64,000 nucleotides of DNA from Agromyces protaetiae (lineage in GTDB: Bacteria > Actinomycetota > Actinomycetes > Actinomycetales > Microbacteriaceae). A program made the position numbers and the translations under genes. Below are positions 51,632 to 61,781 of the stretch, piece after piece. Under the pieces are notes generated by a model. That model was given only the letters and a program-made list of their open reading frames with translations, searched no databases and was not told where the DNA came from. The stretch lies in contig NZ_CP035491.1 in assembly GCF_004135405.1 (NCBI RefSeq), forward strand, positions 1,860,001 to 1,924,000, read 5' to 3'. Each line of letters begins with the position of its first letter. Positions within the stretch are counted from its first letter, which is position 1.

Positions 51632-52975
51632 ATGACGGCGCCCGGCGACCGGCTCGACCCGGGAGCGACCGAGCCCATTCCCGTGATCGGCGAACGACAG
51701 GGCTTCCGCGACACCTTCTCCGCCCTCGCGGTCTTCAACTACCGGCTCTACTTCCTCGCCCAGATCTTCGCGAACACGGGCGGCTGGATGCAGCGCGTCG
51801 CGATCGACTGGCTCGTGCTCGAACTCACGGGCGACGTCGGCCTCGTCGGCCTCACCGTGAGCCTCCAGTTCGCACCGACCCTGATCCTCGGTGCGTGGGC
51901 GGGCGTCGTCTCCGACCGGTTCTCGAGGCGGCGCCTCCTCATCGGCACCCAGACCGTCGGCGTCGTCGTGAACGCCGTGCTCGCGACGTTCGTGCTCACG
52001 GGCGTCGTGCAGACGTGGCAGGTCATGGTCGCGGCGGCCGTGCTCGGAACGTCGACCGCGATCGACGCGCCCGCGCGTGCGGCGTTCATGAGCGAGATGG
52101 TCGGCCCCGCGCGCCTCCGTAACGCGATCAGCCTCAACGCGGGCGTCTTCCACCTCGGCGGACTCGCCGGGCCCGCCGTGAGCGGCGCGATGATCGTCGT
52201 CATCGGGTCGGGCTGGTCGATCGCCGTCAACGCCGGCACGTCGCTCGTCGCCGTCGTCGCGCTGCTGTCGATGCGCAAGCGCGAGCTGCGCCCGGCGCCC
52301 CAGGCGGTGCGCGCACGGGGGCAGATCCGCGAGGCGATCCGGTACGCGGCATCCAAACCGACGATCCGCTGGCCCATCGTGCTCCTCGCGTTCGTCTCGG
52401 TGTTCGGGATGAACCTCCCCGTGCTGCTCGCGGCGGCCGCCGACGACCGGTACGGCACAGGGGCCGCGGGATACGGCCTCTACAGCTCGCTCGCCGCGCT
52501 CGGTGCCTTCCTCGGCGCCCTCACCTCGGCGAGGCGTCGGACCCTCCGGCTGCGGAGCATCGTCGCGGCGGCGTGCGCGTACGGGCTCGTCACGGCGTTC
52601 GCGGGGCTCGCGCCCTGGTACTTCGCGTTCCTGTCGGCGCTCGTCGGGCTGGGCCTCGCGCGCCTGCTGTTCGCGACGGGCGCCGAGTCGATGACCCAGC
52701 TCTCGACGAACCTCGTCATCCGCGGGCGCATCATGTCGTTCTACTTCATGGTGCTGCTCGGCGGGCAGGCGCTCGGCGGCGTCATCATCGGATTCGTCGC
52801 CGAGCAGTTCGGCCCGCAGGCCGGCTTCGTCGTCGCGGGCGCCGTCCCCGCGCTCGCCGCGCTCGTCATCGGCATCGGGCTCGCGCGGGCGCGCGAGCTG
52901 CGGCTCGCGTTCGACCTGCGCCGGCCGTGGCGGCCCGTGCGCATCGAGCCGCGCCGGGAGCGGCCGGCGGCGTAG
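51632..52975 (+). CDS. MFS transporter (EntS/MFS_3 type)
   Basis: This 447-aa exporter-like transporter has about 12 hydrophobic helices, motif A-like GVVSDRFSRRRLLIGTQTV and LYFLAQIFANTGGWMQRVAI at the N-terminus. The latter is characteristic of the MFS_3/enterobactin-exporter-like group. ATG 51632 follows AAGGAGCGACG. It is divergent from the dehydratase with shared palindromes, so coregulation is likely. Substrate unknown; export of a pathway intermediate is possible. Confidence 0.9.
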   Translation: MTAPGDRLDPGATEPIPVIGERQGFRDTFSALAVFNYRLYFLAQIFANTGGWMQRVAIDWLVLELTGDVGLVGLTVSLQFAPTLILGAWAGVVSDRFSRRRLLIGTQTVGVVVNAVLATFVLTGVVQTWQVMVAAAVLGTSTAIDAPARAAFMSEMVGPARLRNAISLNAGVFHLGGLAGPAVSGAMIVVIGSGWSIAVNAGTSLVAVVALLSMRKRELRPAPQAVRARGQIREAIRYAASKPTIRWPIVLLAFVSVFGMNLPVLLAAAADDRYGTGAAGYGLYSSLAALGAFLGALTSARRRTLRLRSIVAAACAYGLVTAFAGLAPWYFAFLSALVGLGLARLLFATGAESMTQLSTNLVIRGRIMSFYFMVLLGGQALGGVIIGFVAEQFGPQAGFVVAGAVPALAALVIGIGLARARELRLAFDLRRPWRPVRIEPRRERPAA

Positions 52976-53004
52976 CGGGGCGCCGGCGGAGCAGGCGGGC
53001 GCCG

Positions 53005-54420
53005 CTATCCGAGTCGGAACGTCGCCCGCGGGATGTCGTCGACGAGCCGTCGCGCGATGCCCGCGGCCTCGTCTTCGCCGAGCTGGTGGGTCGTCACGAG
53101 CCCGGCGAGCCACGCGGCATCCGCCCGTCTCGACATGTCGTGCCGCGCCGGGATCGAGCAGAACGCGCGCGTGTCGTCGATGAAGCCGCTCGTCTTCGCG
53201 ACGCCCGCGCTGTCGGTCACGGCCGCGCGGTAGCGCGCGATCGCGGCGGGCGTGTCGAGGAACCACCACGGGGCGCCCGCGTAGACGCTCGGGTAGAACC
53301 CCGCGAGGGGGCCGATGTCGCGGCTGAAGAGGGTCTCGTCGAGCGTGAAGAGCACGATGCGAAACGTCTCGGATGTCCCGAAGCGCTCGAGGATCGGCGT
53401 GAGCGCCCGCGTGAACCCGCCGGGGGCGGGCAGGTCGTGGCCGGTGTCGGGCCCGAAGGCGTCGAACGTCGGACGGTGGTGGTTGCGGATGACGCCCGCG
53501 TGCAACTGCATGACGAGCCCGTCGTCGGCGCTCATCTCGGCGAGGCGGAAGAGCATGCTGCGCCGGTACGCGACGCCCTGCTCGGGCGTCGCCGTGCCCG
53601 CAAGCCCGGCGCGGTGGATGCGCTCGGCGTCGGCGTCGGACAGCGGCTCGCAGTGCGCGTCCGGCGCGCCCGTGTCGGTCGAGGTCGCCCCCGCGGAGGC
53701 GAACGCCGCGCGCCGCGCGCGGAGCGCGTCGAGGAACCCCGCGTGCGTGCCGCAGTCGACGCCCGACGCGGCGGCGAGCCGGTCGAGGTCGGCGGCCCAT
53801 CCCGGTGCGGTCGGGTCGAGGTAGCGGTCAGGGCGGAAGGTCGGGATGACCCGGCCCGTGAACGTCGGATCGGCCGCGAGCGCGCGGTGGGCGGCGAGGT
53901 CGTCGGCGGGGTCGTCGGTCGTCGCGAGCACCTCGATGCGGAACCGCTCGAAGAGCGCCCGCGGCCGGAACTCGGGCTGCGCGAGCCGTTCCGACAGCTG
54001 GTCGAACAGCTCGTCGGCCGTCGCCGCCGAGGGCTGCACGTCGACGCCGAAGACGTCGTGCAGCTCGGACTCGATCCAGAACCGCACGGGTGTGGCGAGG
54101 AAGTCGTCCCAGTGCTCGCAGAACGCGCGCCACGCGTCGCGGGAGTCGGGCGAGGCGCTTTCACGCTTCTGCCGGACGCCGAGCCGCTCGAGCGGCACGC
54201 CGTTCGCGTGCAGGAGCCGGGTCACGTAGTGGTCGGGCGTCACGAAGAGCGTCGCGGGGTCGGGGAACGAGTCGTCGCGCAGGAGCATGCCGGCGTCGAC
54301 GTGTCCGTGCGGCGAGAGGATCGGCGCATCCGCGACCTCGTCGTACAGGCGGCGCGCGACGGCGCGCACCGCCGGGTCGGCAGGCAGCAGGCGGTCGGGG
54401 TGGGGGCGCAGCGCGCTCAT
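53005..54420 (-). CDS. uxaC: Glucuronate (uronate) isomerase
   Basis: This 471-aa enzyme interconverts D-glucuronate with D-fructuronate (and galacturonate with tagaturonate), entering the hexuronate pathway. Diagnostic motifs are ILSPHGHVDAGMLL, TLFVTPDHYVTRLLHANGVP, WRAFCEHWDDFLATPVRFWI, LVMQLHAGVIRNHHRPTF and FYPSVYAGAPWWFLDTP. Length is standard. ATG 54420 overlaps the LacI stop (ATGA), so uxaC is cotranscribed with its regulator and probably repressed by it. Confidence 0.96.
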   Translation of the reverse strand: MSALRPHPDRLLPADPAVRAVARRLYDEVADAPILSPHGHVDAGMLLRDDSFPDPATLFVTPDHYVTRLLHANGVPLERLGVRQKRESASPDSRDAWRAFCEHWDDFLATPVRFWIESELHDVFGVDVQPSAATADELFDQLSERLAQPEFRPRALFERFRIEVLATTDDPADDLAAHRALAADPTFTGRVIPTFRPDRYLDPTAPGWAADLDRLAAASGVDCGTHAGFLDALRARRAAFASAGATSTDTGAPDAHCEPLSDADAERIHRAGLAGTATPEQGVAYRRSMLFRLAEMSADDGLVMQLHAGVIRNHHRPTFDAFGPDTGHDLPAPGGFTRALTPILERFGTSETFRIVLFTLDETLFSRDIGPLAGFYPSVYAGAPWWFLDTPAAIARYRAAVTDSAGVAKTSGFIDDTRAFCSIPARHDMSRRADAAWLAGLVTTHQLGEDEAAGIARRLVDDIPRATFRLG

Positions 54421-55445
54421 CGGTCGCTCCGGTGATCGGGCACGGGGCCGGTCGAGGCCCGCACAGTCAAGTGGGTGGGAAGGGTCGAGTTCGCGACGGG
54501 GAGCCGCGACTCCTCGAGCCGCGCGAGGAGCATCGCGACCGCCGTGCGGCCGGCTTGCTCGACGGGGGCCGTGAGGGTCGTGAGCGGCGGGTTGCAGAAG
54601 TCGGCGCCGAAGATGTCGTCGCAGCCGACGATCGACAGGTCGCCCGGGACATCCACCCCACGCTCGCGCAGCCGCGTGAGCATGCCGATCGCGAGAAGGT
54701 CGTTGAACGCGATGCAGGCCGTGACATCCGCGTTGAGCACCGCTTCGGCCGCCGCGGCTCCCGCGCTCTGCCGCGACGAGAACGGGCCCACGAGGATCGG
54801 CTCGACGCCGAGGCGCGCGCCCGCGCGGCGCATCGCGCGCCACCGGCCCGCGTTCGAGAACGACGTGCGCGGGCCTGACGCATAGGCGATGCGCCGGTGC
54901 CCGAGTGAGACGAGGTGCTCGAGGGCCTGCTCGACGCCGCTCGGGCTGTCGATGAAGACGCTCGGCACGCCCGCGGTCTGGCGATTGAGGGCGACGAGCG
55001 GGATCTCCTGCGCGAGCGCCGCGAGGCGGCGGTCGGAGAGTCGGGATGCCGCGAGCAACGCGCCGTCGTAGCTGCGACGCAGGCGCTTCAGCACCTGGTC
55101 CTCGAGCTCGCCGCTCTCGTCGGTGTCGACGAGGATCTGCGTGTACCCGGCCGCGCGGGACTGCTGCTGCGCGCCCCGCAGCACGCCGAAGTAGAAGGGG
55201 TTCGTGACGTCGGCGATGAGGACGGCGATCGCGCCCGTGCGGCCCGACGTGAGGGCGCGCGCGTGACCGTTCGCGACGTAGTCGAGGTCGGCCGCGACGC
55301 GTTCGATGCGCTCTCGCGTCTCACGGTTCACACGGCTCGGATTGCTGAGTGCGCGCGACACGGTCGACACGGCCACTCCCGTGGCTGCGGCGATGTCTGC
55401 GAGGGTCGCCGGGCGGTCCGTCCCCGCCCCCGTCGGCTGGGTCAT
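54417..55445 (-). CDS. LacI family regulator of the hexuronate module
   Basis: This 342-aa repressor has the HTH TLADIAAATGVAVSTVSRAL with hinge SNPSRVNRETRERIERVA, and a periplasmic-binding-protein-like sensor with VLIADVTNPFYFGVLRG, GHRRIAYASGP and DVPGDLSIVGCDDI. ATG 55445 was chosen over 55481 because the fold starts there. A LacI-type operator GCAAACGGTTGC is 33 bp upstream. It probably represses uxaC and the divergent operon until a uronate or its product binds. Confidence 0.94.
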   Translation of the reverse strand: MTQPTGAGTDRPATLADIAAATGVAVSTVSRALSNPSRVNRETRERIERVAADLDYVANGHARALTSGRTGAIAVLIADVTNPFYFGVLRGAQQQSRAAGYTQILVDTDESGELEDQVLKRLRRSYDGALLAASRLSDRRLAALAQEIPLVALNRQTAGVPSVFIDSPSGVEQALEHLVSLGHRRIAYASGPRTSFSNAGRWRAMRRAGARLGVEPILVGPFSSRQSAGAAAAEAVLNADVTACIAFNDLLAIGMLTRLRERGVDVPGDLSIVGCDDIFGADFCNPPLTTLTAPVEQAGRTAVAMLLARLEESRLPVANSTLPTHLTVRASTGPVPDHRSDR

Positions 55446-55477
55446 GCGGCGAGTGAAGCACAGGATGGCAAGAAATG

Positions 55478-55489
55478 GCAAACGGTTGC
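55478..55489. promoter_or_regulatory. LacI-type operator between lacI and hexuronate operon
   Basis: GCAAACGGTTGC is a near-palindrome with a central CG, typical of LacI-family sites. It lies in the 124-bp divergent gap between lacI (start 55445) and the TIM-barrel gene (start 55570). Confidence 0.72.
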
Positions 55490-55569
55490 AGCCGTGTTGC
55501 CTTCGTCATAGTGTCGCGTTCACCCGGCGCCGTCCAGCGCCGTCAGACCAACTCGATGGAGAGCACCAG

Positions 55570-56418
55570 GTGAGCGATCGGCCGACGACGACGTGGCGGC
55601 TTTCGGGCTTCGGCGACGAGATCGACGCCGACCCGGTCATCCAGCTCGCGGTGCTCGAAGCCGTCGGCGCACGTGCGATCGAAGTCCGGAGCGCGTGGGG
55701 CGACAACATCGTCGATCTCGACGGCGAGCGCCTCGACACCCTCGCCGCCCTCGTCCGCGACCGCGGCATGCAGGTCTCGGCGATCGCCTCGCCCGTCGGC
55801 AAGGCCGAGGTCGCGCTGCCCGTCGAGCACGAGCTCGAACGCCTCGGCCGGGCCATCCGGGCGGCGCACGCGCTCGAGGCATCCTTCATCAGGATCTTCT
55901 CCTTCTACCGCGCGCCCGACCGGACGCCCGACGACGTGCGCGACGACGTGCTCGAGCGCATGGCCGCGCTCGCGCGCCTCGCCGAGCGCGAGGGCGTCAC
56001 CCTCGTGCACGAGAACGAGAAGGAGATCTACGGCGACGTCCCCGAGCGCGTGCTCGACCTCGTCGAGTCGGTCGGCTCCGCCCGGCTCCGCGTCGCGTGG
56101 GACAACGCCAACTTCGTGCAGGTCGGCGTGCGGCCGTTCACCGACGGCTATGCGCTCCTCCGCCCGCACCTCGCGTACCTGCAGGTGAAGGACGCCCGCA
56201 TGGGCTCGGGCGAGGTCGTGCCCGCGGGCGAGGGCGACGGCGAACTGCTCGAAACGCTCACCGCCCTGCGCGACGACGGCTACGAGGGCTTCGCCTCCCT
56301 CGAACCGCACCTCGTCGTCGCGGGGCATTCGATCGGCTACTCGGGCCCCGCCGGCTTCGGCCGGGCCGCACGCGCGTTCCGCGCACTCACGGAGAGGATC
56401 GGGGTCGGACTGGCATGA
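55570..56418 (+). CDS. Sugar phosphate isomerase/epimerase (TIM barrel)
   Basis: This 282-aa protein has WRLSGFGDEIDADPVIQLAV, AIEVRSAWGDNIVDLD, FIRIFSFYRAP, TLVHENEKEIYGD (metal Glu) and LRVAWDNANFVQVG, then YLQVKDARMG. This is the xylose-isomerase-like family. GTG 55570, first gene of the plus-strand operon after the LacI operator. It may isomerise a keto-uronate or a related sugar; substrate unknown. Confidence 0.9.
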   Translation: MSDRPTTTWRLSGFGDEIDADPVIQLAVLEAVGARAIEVRSAWGDNIVDLDGERLDTLAALVRDRGMQVSAIASPVGKAEVALPVEHELERLGRAIRAAHALEASFIRIFSFYRAPDRTPDDVRDDVLERMAALARLAEREGVTLVHENEKEIYGDVPERVLDLVESVGSARLRVAWDNANFVQVGVRPFTDGYALLRPHLAYLQVKDARMGSGEVVPAGEGDGELLETLTALRDDGYEGFASLEPHLVVAGHSIGYSGPAGFGRAARAFRALTERIGVGLA

Positions 56419-57626
56419 CCACTGCGAAGCCCACCACGGCACAGCCCACTGCACTGCGCGCCGCCATCGTCGGCTGCGGCATCATCGGACTCAACCATGC
56501 ACGCGCCATCGCCCGCGTCGACGGCATCGACGTCGCCGTCCTCGTCGACCCCTTCGTCGACGCGGCCGAACGGCTCGCGGGCGTCGTCGTCGAGGAGCTC
56601 GGCGCTCCGCGCCCCGCAGTGTTCGCCGACCTCGACGACGCGCTCGCACGCTCGCGCCCAGACGTCGTCGTCATCTGCACGCCGAGCGGCATGCACGTCG
56701 AACAGGCCGCGGCCTCCCTCGACGCGGGCGCGCACGTCGTCATCGAGAAGCCGCTCGACGTCGACCTCGCCCGGGCCCGCCGCATCCAAGAGCTCGCCGA
56801 CGGGGCCGAGCGGAGCGGCACGCTCGTCTCGGTCATCAGCCAGCACCGCTTCGACCCCGCGTCGGTCGCCGTCGCGCAGGCCGTGCGCAGCGGCGGGCTT
56901 GGACGCATCACGAGCGCCGTGGCATCCGTGGCCTGGTGGCGCAGCCAGGCGTACTACGACTCGGGCCAGTGGCGCGGCACGTGGGAGCTCGACGGCGGCG
57001 GCGCCCTCATGAACCAGGGCGTGCACACCGTCGACCTGCTGCTCTGGTTCCTCGGCCGGCCCGTCGAGGTGTCGGCGCAGACCGCGCGCCTCGCGCACGA
57101 GCGCATCGAGGTCGAAGACGTCGCCGTCGCGACCGTGCGCTTCGAGTCGGGCGCGCTCGCCGTGCTGCACGCGACGACGGCCGCCTACCCCGGCACGGGC
57201 GTGCGGCTCTCGGTGCTCGGGTCGCTCGGCTCGGCGATCATCCAGGACGACCAGCTCGAGTACCTGCATGCGTGGGTCGAGACGGATGTCGCGGACGGCA
57301 ACGCCTCGCAGAACCAGGCCGCCGAGATCCTCGGCCCGGGCGACCTCGTCGGCACGCCGAAGCCCGCCGACGCCTTCGTCATCGGGCACGCCCGCCAGTA
57401 CGTCGACATCGTCTCGAGCATCCGCGACGGCGCCGCGCCCGGCGTGCGCGTCGCCGACGCCGTCACGGCCCTCGCCGTCGTGCGCTCCGTCTACCTTTCG
57501 GCGCGGCTCGGCCGGCCCATTCGGGTCGACGAGGTGCTCGCGGGGGCCTTCGACGAGACGCCCATCGCCCTCGACCCGGGCGAGCACCACCAGATCCGCC
57601 ACGAGAACACAGGAGCCGCAGCGTGA
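56415..57626 (+). CDS. Gfo/Idh/MocA family oxidoreductase
   Basis: This 403-aa protein has AAIVGCGIIGLNHARAIARV, VVICTPSGMHVEQAA, VVIEKPLDVDLARARRIQE (EKP) and GRWRGTWELDGGGALMNQGV-like GQWRGTWELDGGGALMNQG, then HTVDLLLWFLG. ATG 56415 overlaps the upstream stop. The GGALMNQG-x-H motif is usual in sugar/inositol dehydrogenases of this family. Works next to two TIM-barrel isomerases in the hexuronate operon. Confidence 0.92.
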   Translation: MTTAKPTTAQPTALRAAIVGCGIIGLNHARAIARVDGIDVAVLVDPFVDAAERLAGVVVEELGAPRPAVFADLDDALARSRPDVVVICTPSGMHVEQAAASLDAGAHVVIEKPLDVDLARARRIQELADGAERSGTLVSVISQHRFDPASVAVAQAVRSGGLGRITSAVASVAWWRSQAYYDSGQWRGTWELDGGGALMNQGVHTVDLLLWFLGRPVEVSAQTARLAHERIEVEDVAVATVRFESGALAVLHATTAAYPGTGVRLSVLGSLGSAIIQDDQLEYLHAWVETDVADGNASQNQAAEILGPGDLVGTPKPADAFVIGHARQYVDIVSSIRDGAAPGVRVADAVTALAVVRSVYLSARLGRPIRVDEVLAGAFDETPIALDPGEHHQIRHENTGAAA

Positions 57627-58489
57627 AATTCTCGGTCTTCACCGCATCCACCCCCGACTGGACCCCCGCCGAGGCGGTGCGCCACCTCGCCGACCAGGGC
57701 TGGGACGGCATCGAGTGGCGCGTGACCGATCAGGAGCCCGCGACACCGCCCGGGTTCTGGGCGGGCAACCTCGCGACCGTGCCGATGACGGGCCTCGAGG
57801 CATCCGTCGAGAAGATCAAGCGGTTGACGCTCGACGCCGGACTCGAGTTCAGCGGCGTCGGCGGCTACGCGAAGGCCTACGACCACGACGGCGTCGAGCG
57901 GATGCTCGCGGCGACCGCCGCCCTCGGCGCGCGCCAGGTGCGCGTGACGATGCCCGCGACGGGCTCGGGGGAGTACCGCGAGCTCTTCGCGCAGACCCGC
58001 GACGACCTCGAGTGGGCCGCCGAGCGCGCGAAGCACCACGGCGTGAAGGCGCTCGTCGAGCTCCACCACCGCACGATCACGTCGTCGGCGTCGGCCGCGA
58101 TCCGGCTCGTCGACGGGCTCGACCCGAACCACGTCGGCGTCATCCACGACCTCGGCAACCTCGTCATCGAAGGCCAGGAGGACGCCCTGTCGGGCTTCCA
58201 GATCCTCGGCGAGTACCTCGCGCACGTGCATGTCAAGAACGCGGGCTGGTGGCCGACCGACGAGCGTCGCGCCGACGGCGGGGTCGTGTGGCGCGAGGAC
58301 TGGGCGCCGCTGCGCACGGGCCAGGGCGACGTGCTGGGATACTTCGAGGCGCTCGCCGAGCACGGGTACGACGGCTGGGTCGCGATCGAGGACTTCTCGA
58401 CCGAGCTCCCGCTCGTAGCGCGCACGCGCGACAACCTCGCCTACCTGCGCGAGGTGCAGAACCTCGTGCGGGGCCGCCGTGCCGCCTGA
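57623..58489 (+). CDS. Sugar phosphate isomerase/epimerase (TIM barrel)
   Basis: This 288-aa protein has VKFSVFTASTPDWTPAEAVR, GWDGIEWRVTDQ, ALVELHHRTITSSASA (metal Glu/His), HVGVIHDLGNLVIEG and LAHVHVKNAGWW. It is another xylose-isomerase-like enzyme. GTG 57623 overlaps the Gfo/Idh stop; the next gene begins 11 bp inside its end. Substrate unknown. Confidence 0.9.
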   Translation: MKFSVFTASTPDWTPAEAVRHLADQGWDGIEWRVTDQEPATPPGFWAGNLATVPMTGLEASVEKIKRLTLDAGLEFSGVGGYAKAYDHDGVERMLAATAALGARQVRVTMPATGSGEYRELFAQTRDDLEWAAERAKHHGVKALVELHHRTITSSASAAIRLVDGLDPNHVGVIHDLGNLVIEGQEDALSGFQILGEYLAHVHVKNAGWWPTDERRADGGVVWREDWAPLRTGQGDVLGYFEALAEHGYDGWVAIEDFSTELPLVARTRDNLAYLREVQNLVRGRRAA

Positions 58490-59807
58490 GACGGGGCACG
58501 AGCGGACGACGCATCCGCCCGTCCGCCTCGCGCATCTCGGCCTCGGCGCCTTCCACCGCGCCCACCAGGCCTGGTACACGCATCGTGCGAACCTCGCTGC
58601 CGCCGGCCTCAACGGCGAGGCCGGCGGCAGCGACGGGGGATCGGGCGCCGCGTCGGTCGGAAGTGCCGCGGGCTGGGGGATCGCCGCGTTCACGGGGCGC
58701 CGCCCCGACGCGGCGGCGGCGCTCGCGGCGCAGGACGGCGTCTACACGCTCGTCGAACGCGACGCCGACGGCGATCGCGCCGAGGTCGTCGAGTCGATCG
58801 TCGCGGCCTACGACGGGGCGGATGCCTCGCACTGGCACGCCGTGCTCGCCGACCCCGCGGTCGGGGTACTCACGACGACGATCACCGAGGGCGGATACCG
58901 GGGCGACGCGCCCGCGCGCATCGCGAGCGGACTCGCCGCCCGTCGCGCGGCGGGCGCCGGGCCGATCGCGATCGTCGCGTGCGACAACCTGCGCGGCAAC
59001 GGCGCGCTCCTCCGCGACGCGGTGCTCGCGGCTGCCGCCGAGGCGGGCCCCGACACATCCGCCGCCGACTCCTCGGGGCGCGACGAGGGCCTCGCACCCT
59101 GGATCGCCGCGAATGTCTCCTTCGTCGACACCGTCGTCGACCGCATCACGCCCGCGACGACCGACGCCGACCGCGACGCCGTGCGCGCACTCACGGGCGC
59201 CGACGACCCCATGGCGGTCGTCGCCGAGCCGTTCAGCGAGTGGATCCTCGCGGGCCGATTCCCCGCCGGCCGTCCCGCGTGGGAGCTCGCGGGCGCCAGG
59301 TTCGTGGACGACCTCGAGCCCTACGAGCAGCGCAAGCTCTGGCTCCTGAACGCCGCGCACTCGCTCCTCGCCTATGCGGGCCGCCCGCTCGGATTCGAGA
59401 CGGTCGACGCCGCGTTCGCCGACCCCGCGCTCCGCGCGCGCGTCGAGGCGCTGTGGGGCGAGCAGCGCGCCGTCATCGACCTGCCCGCGCGGGAGGTCGA
59501 CGACGCCGTCGCCGCGCTCCGCCGCCGCTTCGCGAACCCGCGCATCCGCCACTCGCTCGAGCAGATCGGGCGCGACGGCACCTTCAAGCTGCCGCCGCGC
59601 ATCCTCGACCCCCTCGAGCGGCGCCGCGCCGCCGGACTGCCCGATGGCGTCGAGCAGCTCCGTGTGCTCGCCGACTGGGCCGCCTACGTCGAGCGCTTCG
59701 GGCCGACCGACGAGCCGTCGAGGCGGCTCGCGGCCGAGACATCCGAAGCATCCGACATCATCGCTCTCCTCTCCCAACCGACTCTCACCCCAGGAGGAAC
59801 GCCGTGA
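58479..59807 (+). CDS. Mannitol dehydrogenase family protein (probable fructuronate reductase)
   Basis: This 442-aa polyol-specific long-chain dehydrogenase has [20 protein letters not shown] (nucleotide binding), [18 protein letters not shown], the catalytic Lys region with [20 protein letters not shown] and [20 protein letters not shown]. Neighbouring uxaC and mannonate dehydratase genes make UxuB (D-fructuronate to D-mannonate with NADH) the most likely role. A 20-residue Gly/Ser/Ala-rich insertion at 45-65 is unusual. The start at 58479 overlaps the previous gene by 11 nt. Confidence 0.88.
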   Translation: MPPETGHERTTHPPVRLAHLGLGAFHRAHQAWYTHRANLAAAGLNGEAGGSDGGSGAASVGSAAGWGIAAFTGRRPDAAAALAAQDGVYTLVERDADGDRAEVVESIVAAYDGADASHWHAVLADPAVGVLTTTITEGGYRGDAPARIASGLAARRAAGAGPIAIVACDNLRGNGALLRDAVLAAAAEAGPDTSAADSSGRDEGLAPWIAANVSFVDTVVDRITPATTDADRDAVRALTGADDPMAVVAEPFSEWILAGRFPAGRPAWELAGARFVDDLEPYEQRKLWLLNAAHSLLAYAGRPLGFETVDAAFADPALRARVEALWGEQRAVIDLPAREVDDAVAALRRRFANPRIRHSLEQIGRDGTFKLPPRILDPLERRRAAGLPDGVEQLRVLADWAAYVERFGPTDEPSRRLAAETSEASDIIALLSQPTLTPGGTP

Positions 59808-61054
59808 TCATCGAGAAGGCGGAAGTGCTCGTCTCGAGCCCCGGACGCAATTTCGTGACGCTCCGCATCACGACCGACGACGGCTACGTCGGTCTCGGCG
59901 ACGCCACGCTCAACGGCCGCGAGCTCTCGGTCGCCGCCTACCTCGCCGAGCACCTCGTGCCGATCCTCATCGGGCGCGACGCGCACGCGATCGAGGACAC
60001 CTGGCAGTACCTCTACCGCGGTGCGTACTGGCGTCGCGGGCCCGTGACGATGGCGTCCATCGCGGCCGTCGACACGGCCCTGTGGGACATCAAGGCGAAG
60101 GTCGCGGGGCTGCCGCTGTACCAACTCCTCGGCGGGAAGAGCCGGCGCGGATGCCTCGCCTACGGCCACGCGTCGGGCGCCGAGCTGCCCGAACTGTTCG
60201 ACTCCATCCGCGAGCACCTCGAGCTCGGCTACAAAGCGATCCGCATCCAGACCGGCATCCCCGGCCTCGACTCGGTCTACGGCGTCGCGTCGTCGAGCAA
60301 CGCCGCGGTCGGCGACGGCGGCACGACCTCGCGCTACGACCACGAGCCCGCTCGCCGGAGCGCGAAGCCCGTCGAGGAGGCGTGGGACACGCGCGCCTAC
60401 CTCCGCCACGCGCCGACCGTGTTCGAGGCCGTCCGCAACGAGTTCGGGCCCGAGCTGCCGCTCCTCCACGACGCCCACCACCGGCTGACGCCCATCCAGG
60501 CGGCGAAGCTCGGCAAGGCGCTCGAACCCTACGACCTGTTCTGGCTCGAAGACGTCACGCCCGCCGAGAACACGGCCGTGCTCCGCCGCGTGCGCGAGCA
60601 CACGACGACGCCGCTCGCGATCGGCGAGGTCTTCAACACCATCTGGGACTACCGCGAGCTCTTCGAGGAGCAGCTCATCGACTACGTGCGGAGCCCCGTC
60701 ACGCACGCGGGCGGCATCACGGCCCTCCGCCGTATCTTCGACTACGCGTCGGTGTACCAGATCAAGTCCGGCGTGCACGGGCCCACCGACATCTCGCCGG
60801 TGGGCCTCGCTGCGGCACTGCACCTCGGCATCGCGATCCCGAACTTCGGGATCCAGGAGTACATGCAGCATTCGGATGCCACGAACGAGGTGTTCCGGCC
60901 GACGTACACGTTCGAGGGCGGACTCCTGGCACCCGGCGACGGCCCCGGCCTCGGGGTCGAATATGATGACGCCGTCGCGGGCGCGCACCCGTACGCGGCG
61001 GCCTACTTGCCCGTCAATCGGCTTCAGCTCGACGGGTCGATGCACGACTGGTGA
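59804..61054 (+). CDS. manD: D-mannonate dehydratase ManD (enolase superfamily)
   Basis: This 416-aa enzyme converts D-mannonate to 2-keto-3-deoxygluconate. It has the RspA/ManD features [123 protein letters not shown] and [14 protein letters not shown] 59804 follows CAGGAGGAA. Completes uxaC-uxuB-manD; KDG kinase and aldolase are not in the window. Confidence 0.94.
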   Translation: MIIEKAEVLVSSPGRNFVTLRITTDDGYVGLGDATLNGRELSVAAYLAEHLVPILIGRDAHAIEDTWQYLYRGAYWRRGPVTMASIAAVDTALWDIKAKVAGLPLYQLLGGKSRRGCLAYGHASGAELPELFDSIREHLELGYKAIRIQTGIPGLDSVYGVASSSNAAVGDGGTTSRYDHEPARRSAKPVEEAWDTRAYLRHAPTVFEAVRNEFGPELPLLHDAHHRLTPIQAAKLGKALEPYDLFWLEDVTPAENTAVLRRVREHTTTPLAIGEVFNTIWDYRELFEEQLIDYVRSPVTHAGGITALRRIFDYASVYQIKSGVHGPTDISPVGLAAALHLGIAIPNFGIQEYMQHSDATNEVFRPTYTFEGGLLAPGDGPGLGVEYDDAVAGAHPYAAAYLPVNRLQLDGSMHDW

Positions 61055-61071
61055 TTCCGAAGGAGCGCGGC

Positions 61072-61569
61072 ATGCGGCACATCGTCGTCATGGGCCCGAG
61101 CGGGTCGGGCAAGTCGGTCGTCGGCGTCGCCCTCGCGGCGCGCGTCGGGGCCGAGTTCGTCGACGGCGACGACCTGCACCCCGAGGCGAACGTCGCCAAG
61201 ATGTCGGCGGGCGTGCCGCTCGACGACCTCGACCGCGCGCCGTGGCTGCGGACGGTCGGGGAGCGGCTGCGCGACGGGGGCGCCGCGGGCGCGGGCGGGA
61301 TCGTCATCGCGTGCTCGGCGCTCCGTCGCCGCTACCGCGACGCGATCCGGGAGGTGTGCCCCGACGCGGTGTTCGTCGAGCTCGCCGTGCCGGCCGACGA
61401 GCTGCATCGGCGCATGTCGAGCCGCGAGCACTTCATGCCGCCGTCGCTCCTCGACTCCCAGATCGCGACCCTCGAGCCGCTCGAGGCCGACGAGGAGGGA
61501 GCGCGGGTCGAGAACGCGGGCGACGTCGACGACGTCGCGGCGCGCGCGGCCGCCGCGCTCGCGATCTGA
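61072..61569 (+). CDS. Gluconokinase, GntK/IdnK type
   Basis: This 165-aa P-loop kinase has GPSGSGKS (residues 8-15), FVDGDDLHPEANVAKMSAGVP, RAPWLRTVGERL, VIACSALRRRYRDAIRE and SREHFMPPSLLDSQIATLEP, all blocks of GntK. ATG 61072 follows AAGGAG at 6 nt and was preferred to GTG 61051, which overlaps the manD stop. It phosphorylates gluconate to 6-phosphogluconate, the substrate of gnd at 9.2-10.7 kb. Last gene of the hexuronate operon. Confidence 0.93.
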   Translation: MRHIVVMGPSGSGKSVVGVALAARVGAEFVDGDDLHPEANVAKMSAGVPLDDLDRAPWLRTVGERLRDGGAAGAGGIVIACSALRRRYRDAIREVCPDAVFVELAVPADELHRRMSSREHFMPPSLLDSQIATLEPLEADEEGARVENAGDVDDVAARAAAALAI

Positions 61570-61781
61570 GCTTTCCGCGTCATCCGGTAGACTTGGCGGT
61601 CGATACTTCGGCGAGGGATGTCTCACCGTCCGGGTCCGCCCGGGCGAGGCATCCGTGATCGACGCGGTGGAAGCAGGCTTCACGGCTGTTCCTCACGCTT
61701 CGGCGCACTCGGTGCGCTGCGTTCGAGTTGAAGACAGACAACACCCATCTGGGCCGGTGAGCCCGCTACAGGAGGTCCATC
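61570..61781 (+). other. 212-bp leader upstream of rplY
   Basis: This gap holds TAGACT at 61590-61595 (possible -10), a GGATGTCTCACC word, a GTCCGGGTCCGCCCGGGC hairpin-prone stretch, and a strong CAGGAGG 7 nt before the rplY ATG. If the promoter call is right, the transcript has a 5' UTR of about 180 nt, long enough for a control structure. No known RNA family was recognised. Confidence 0.4.
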
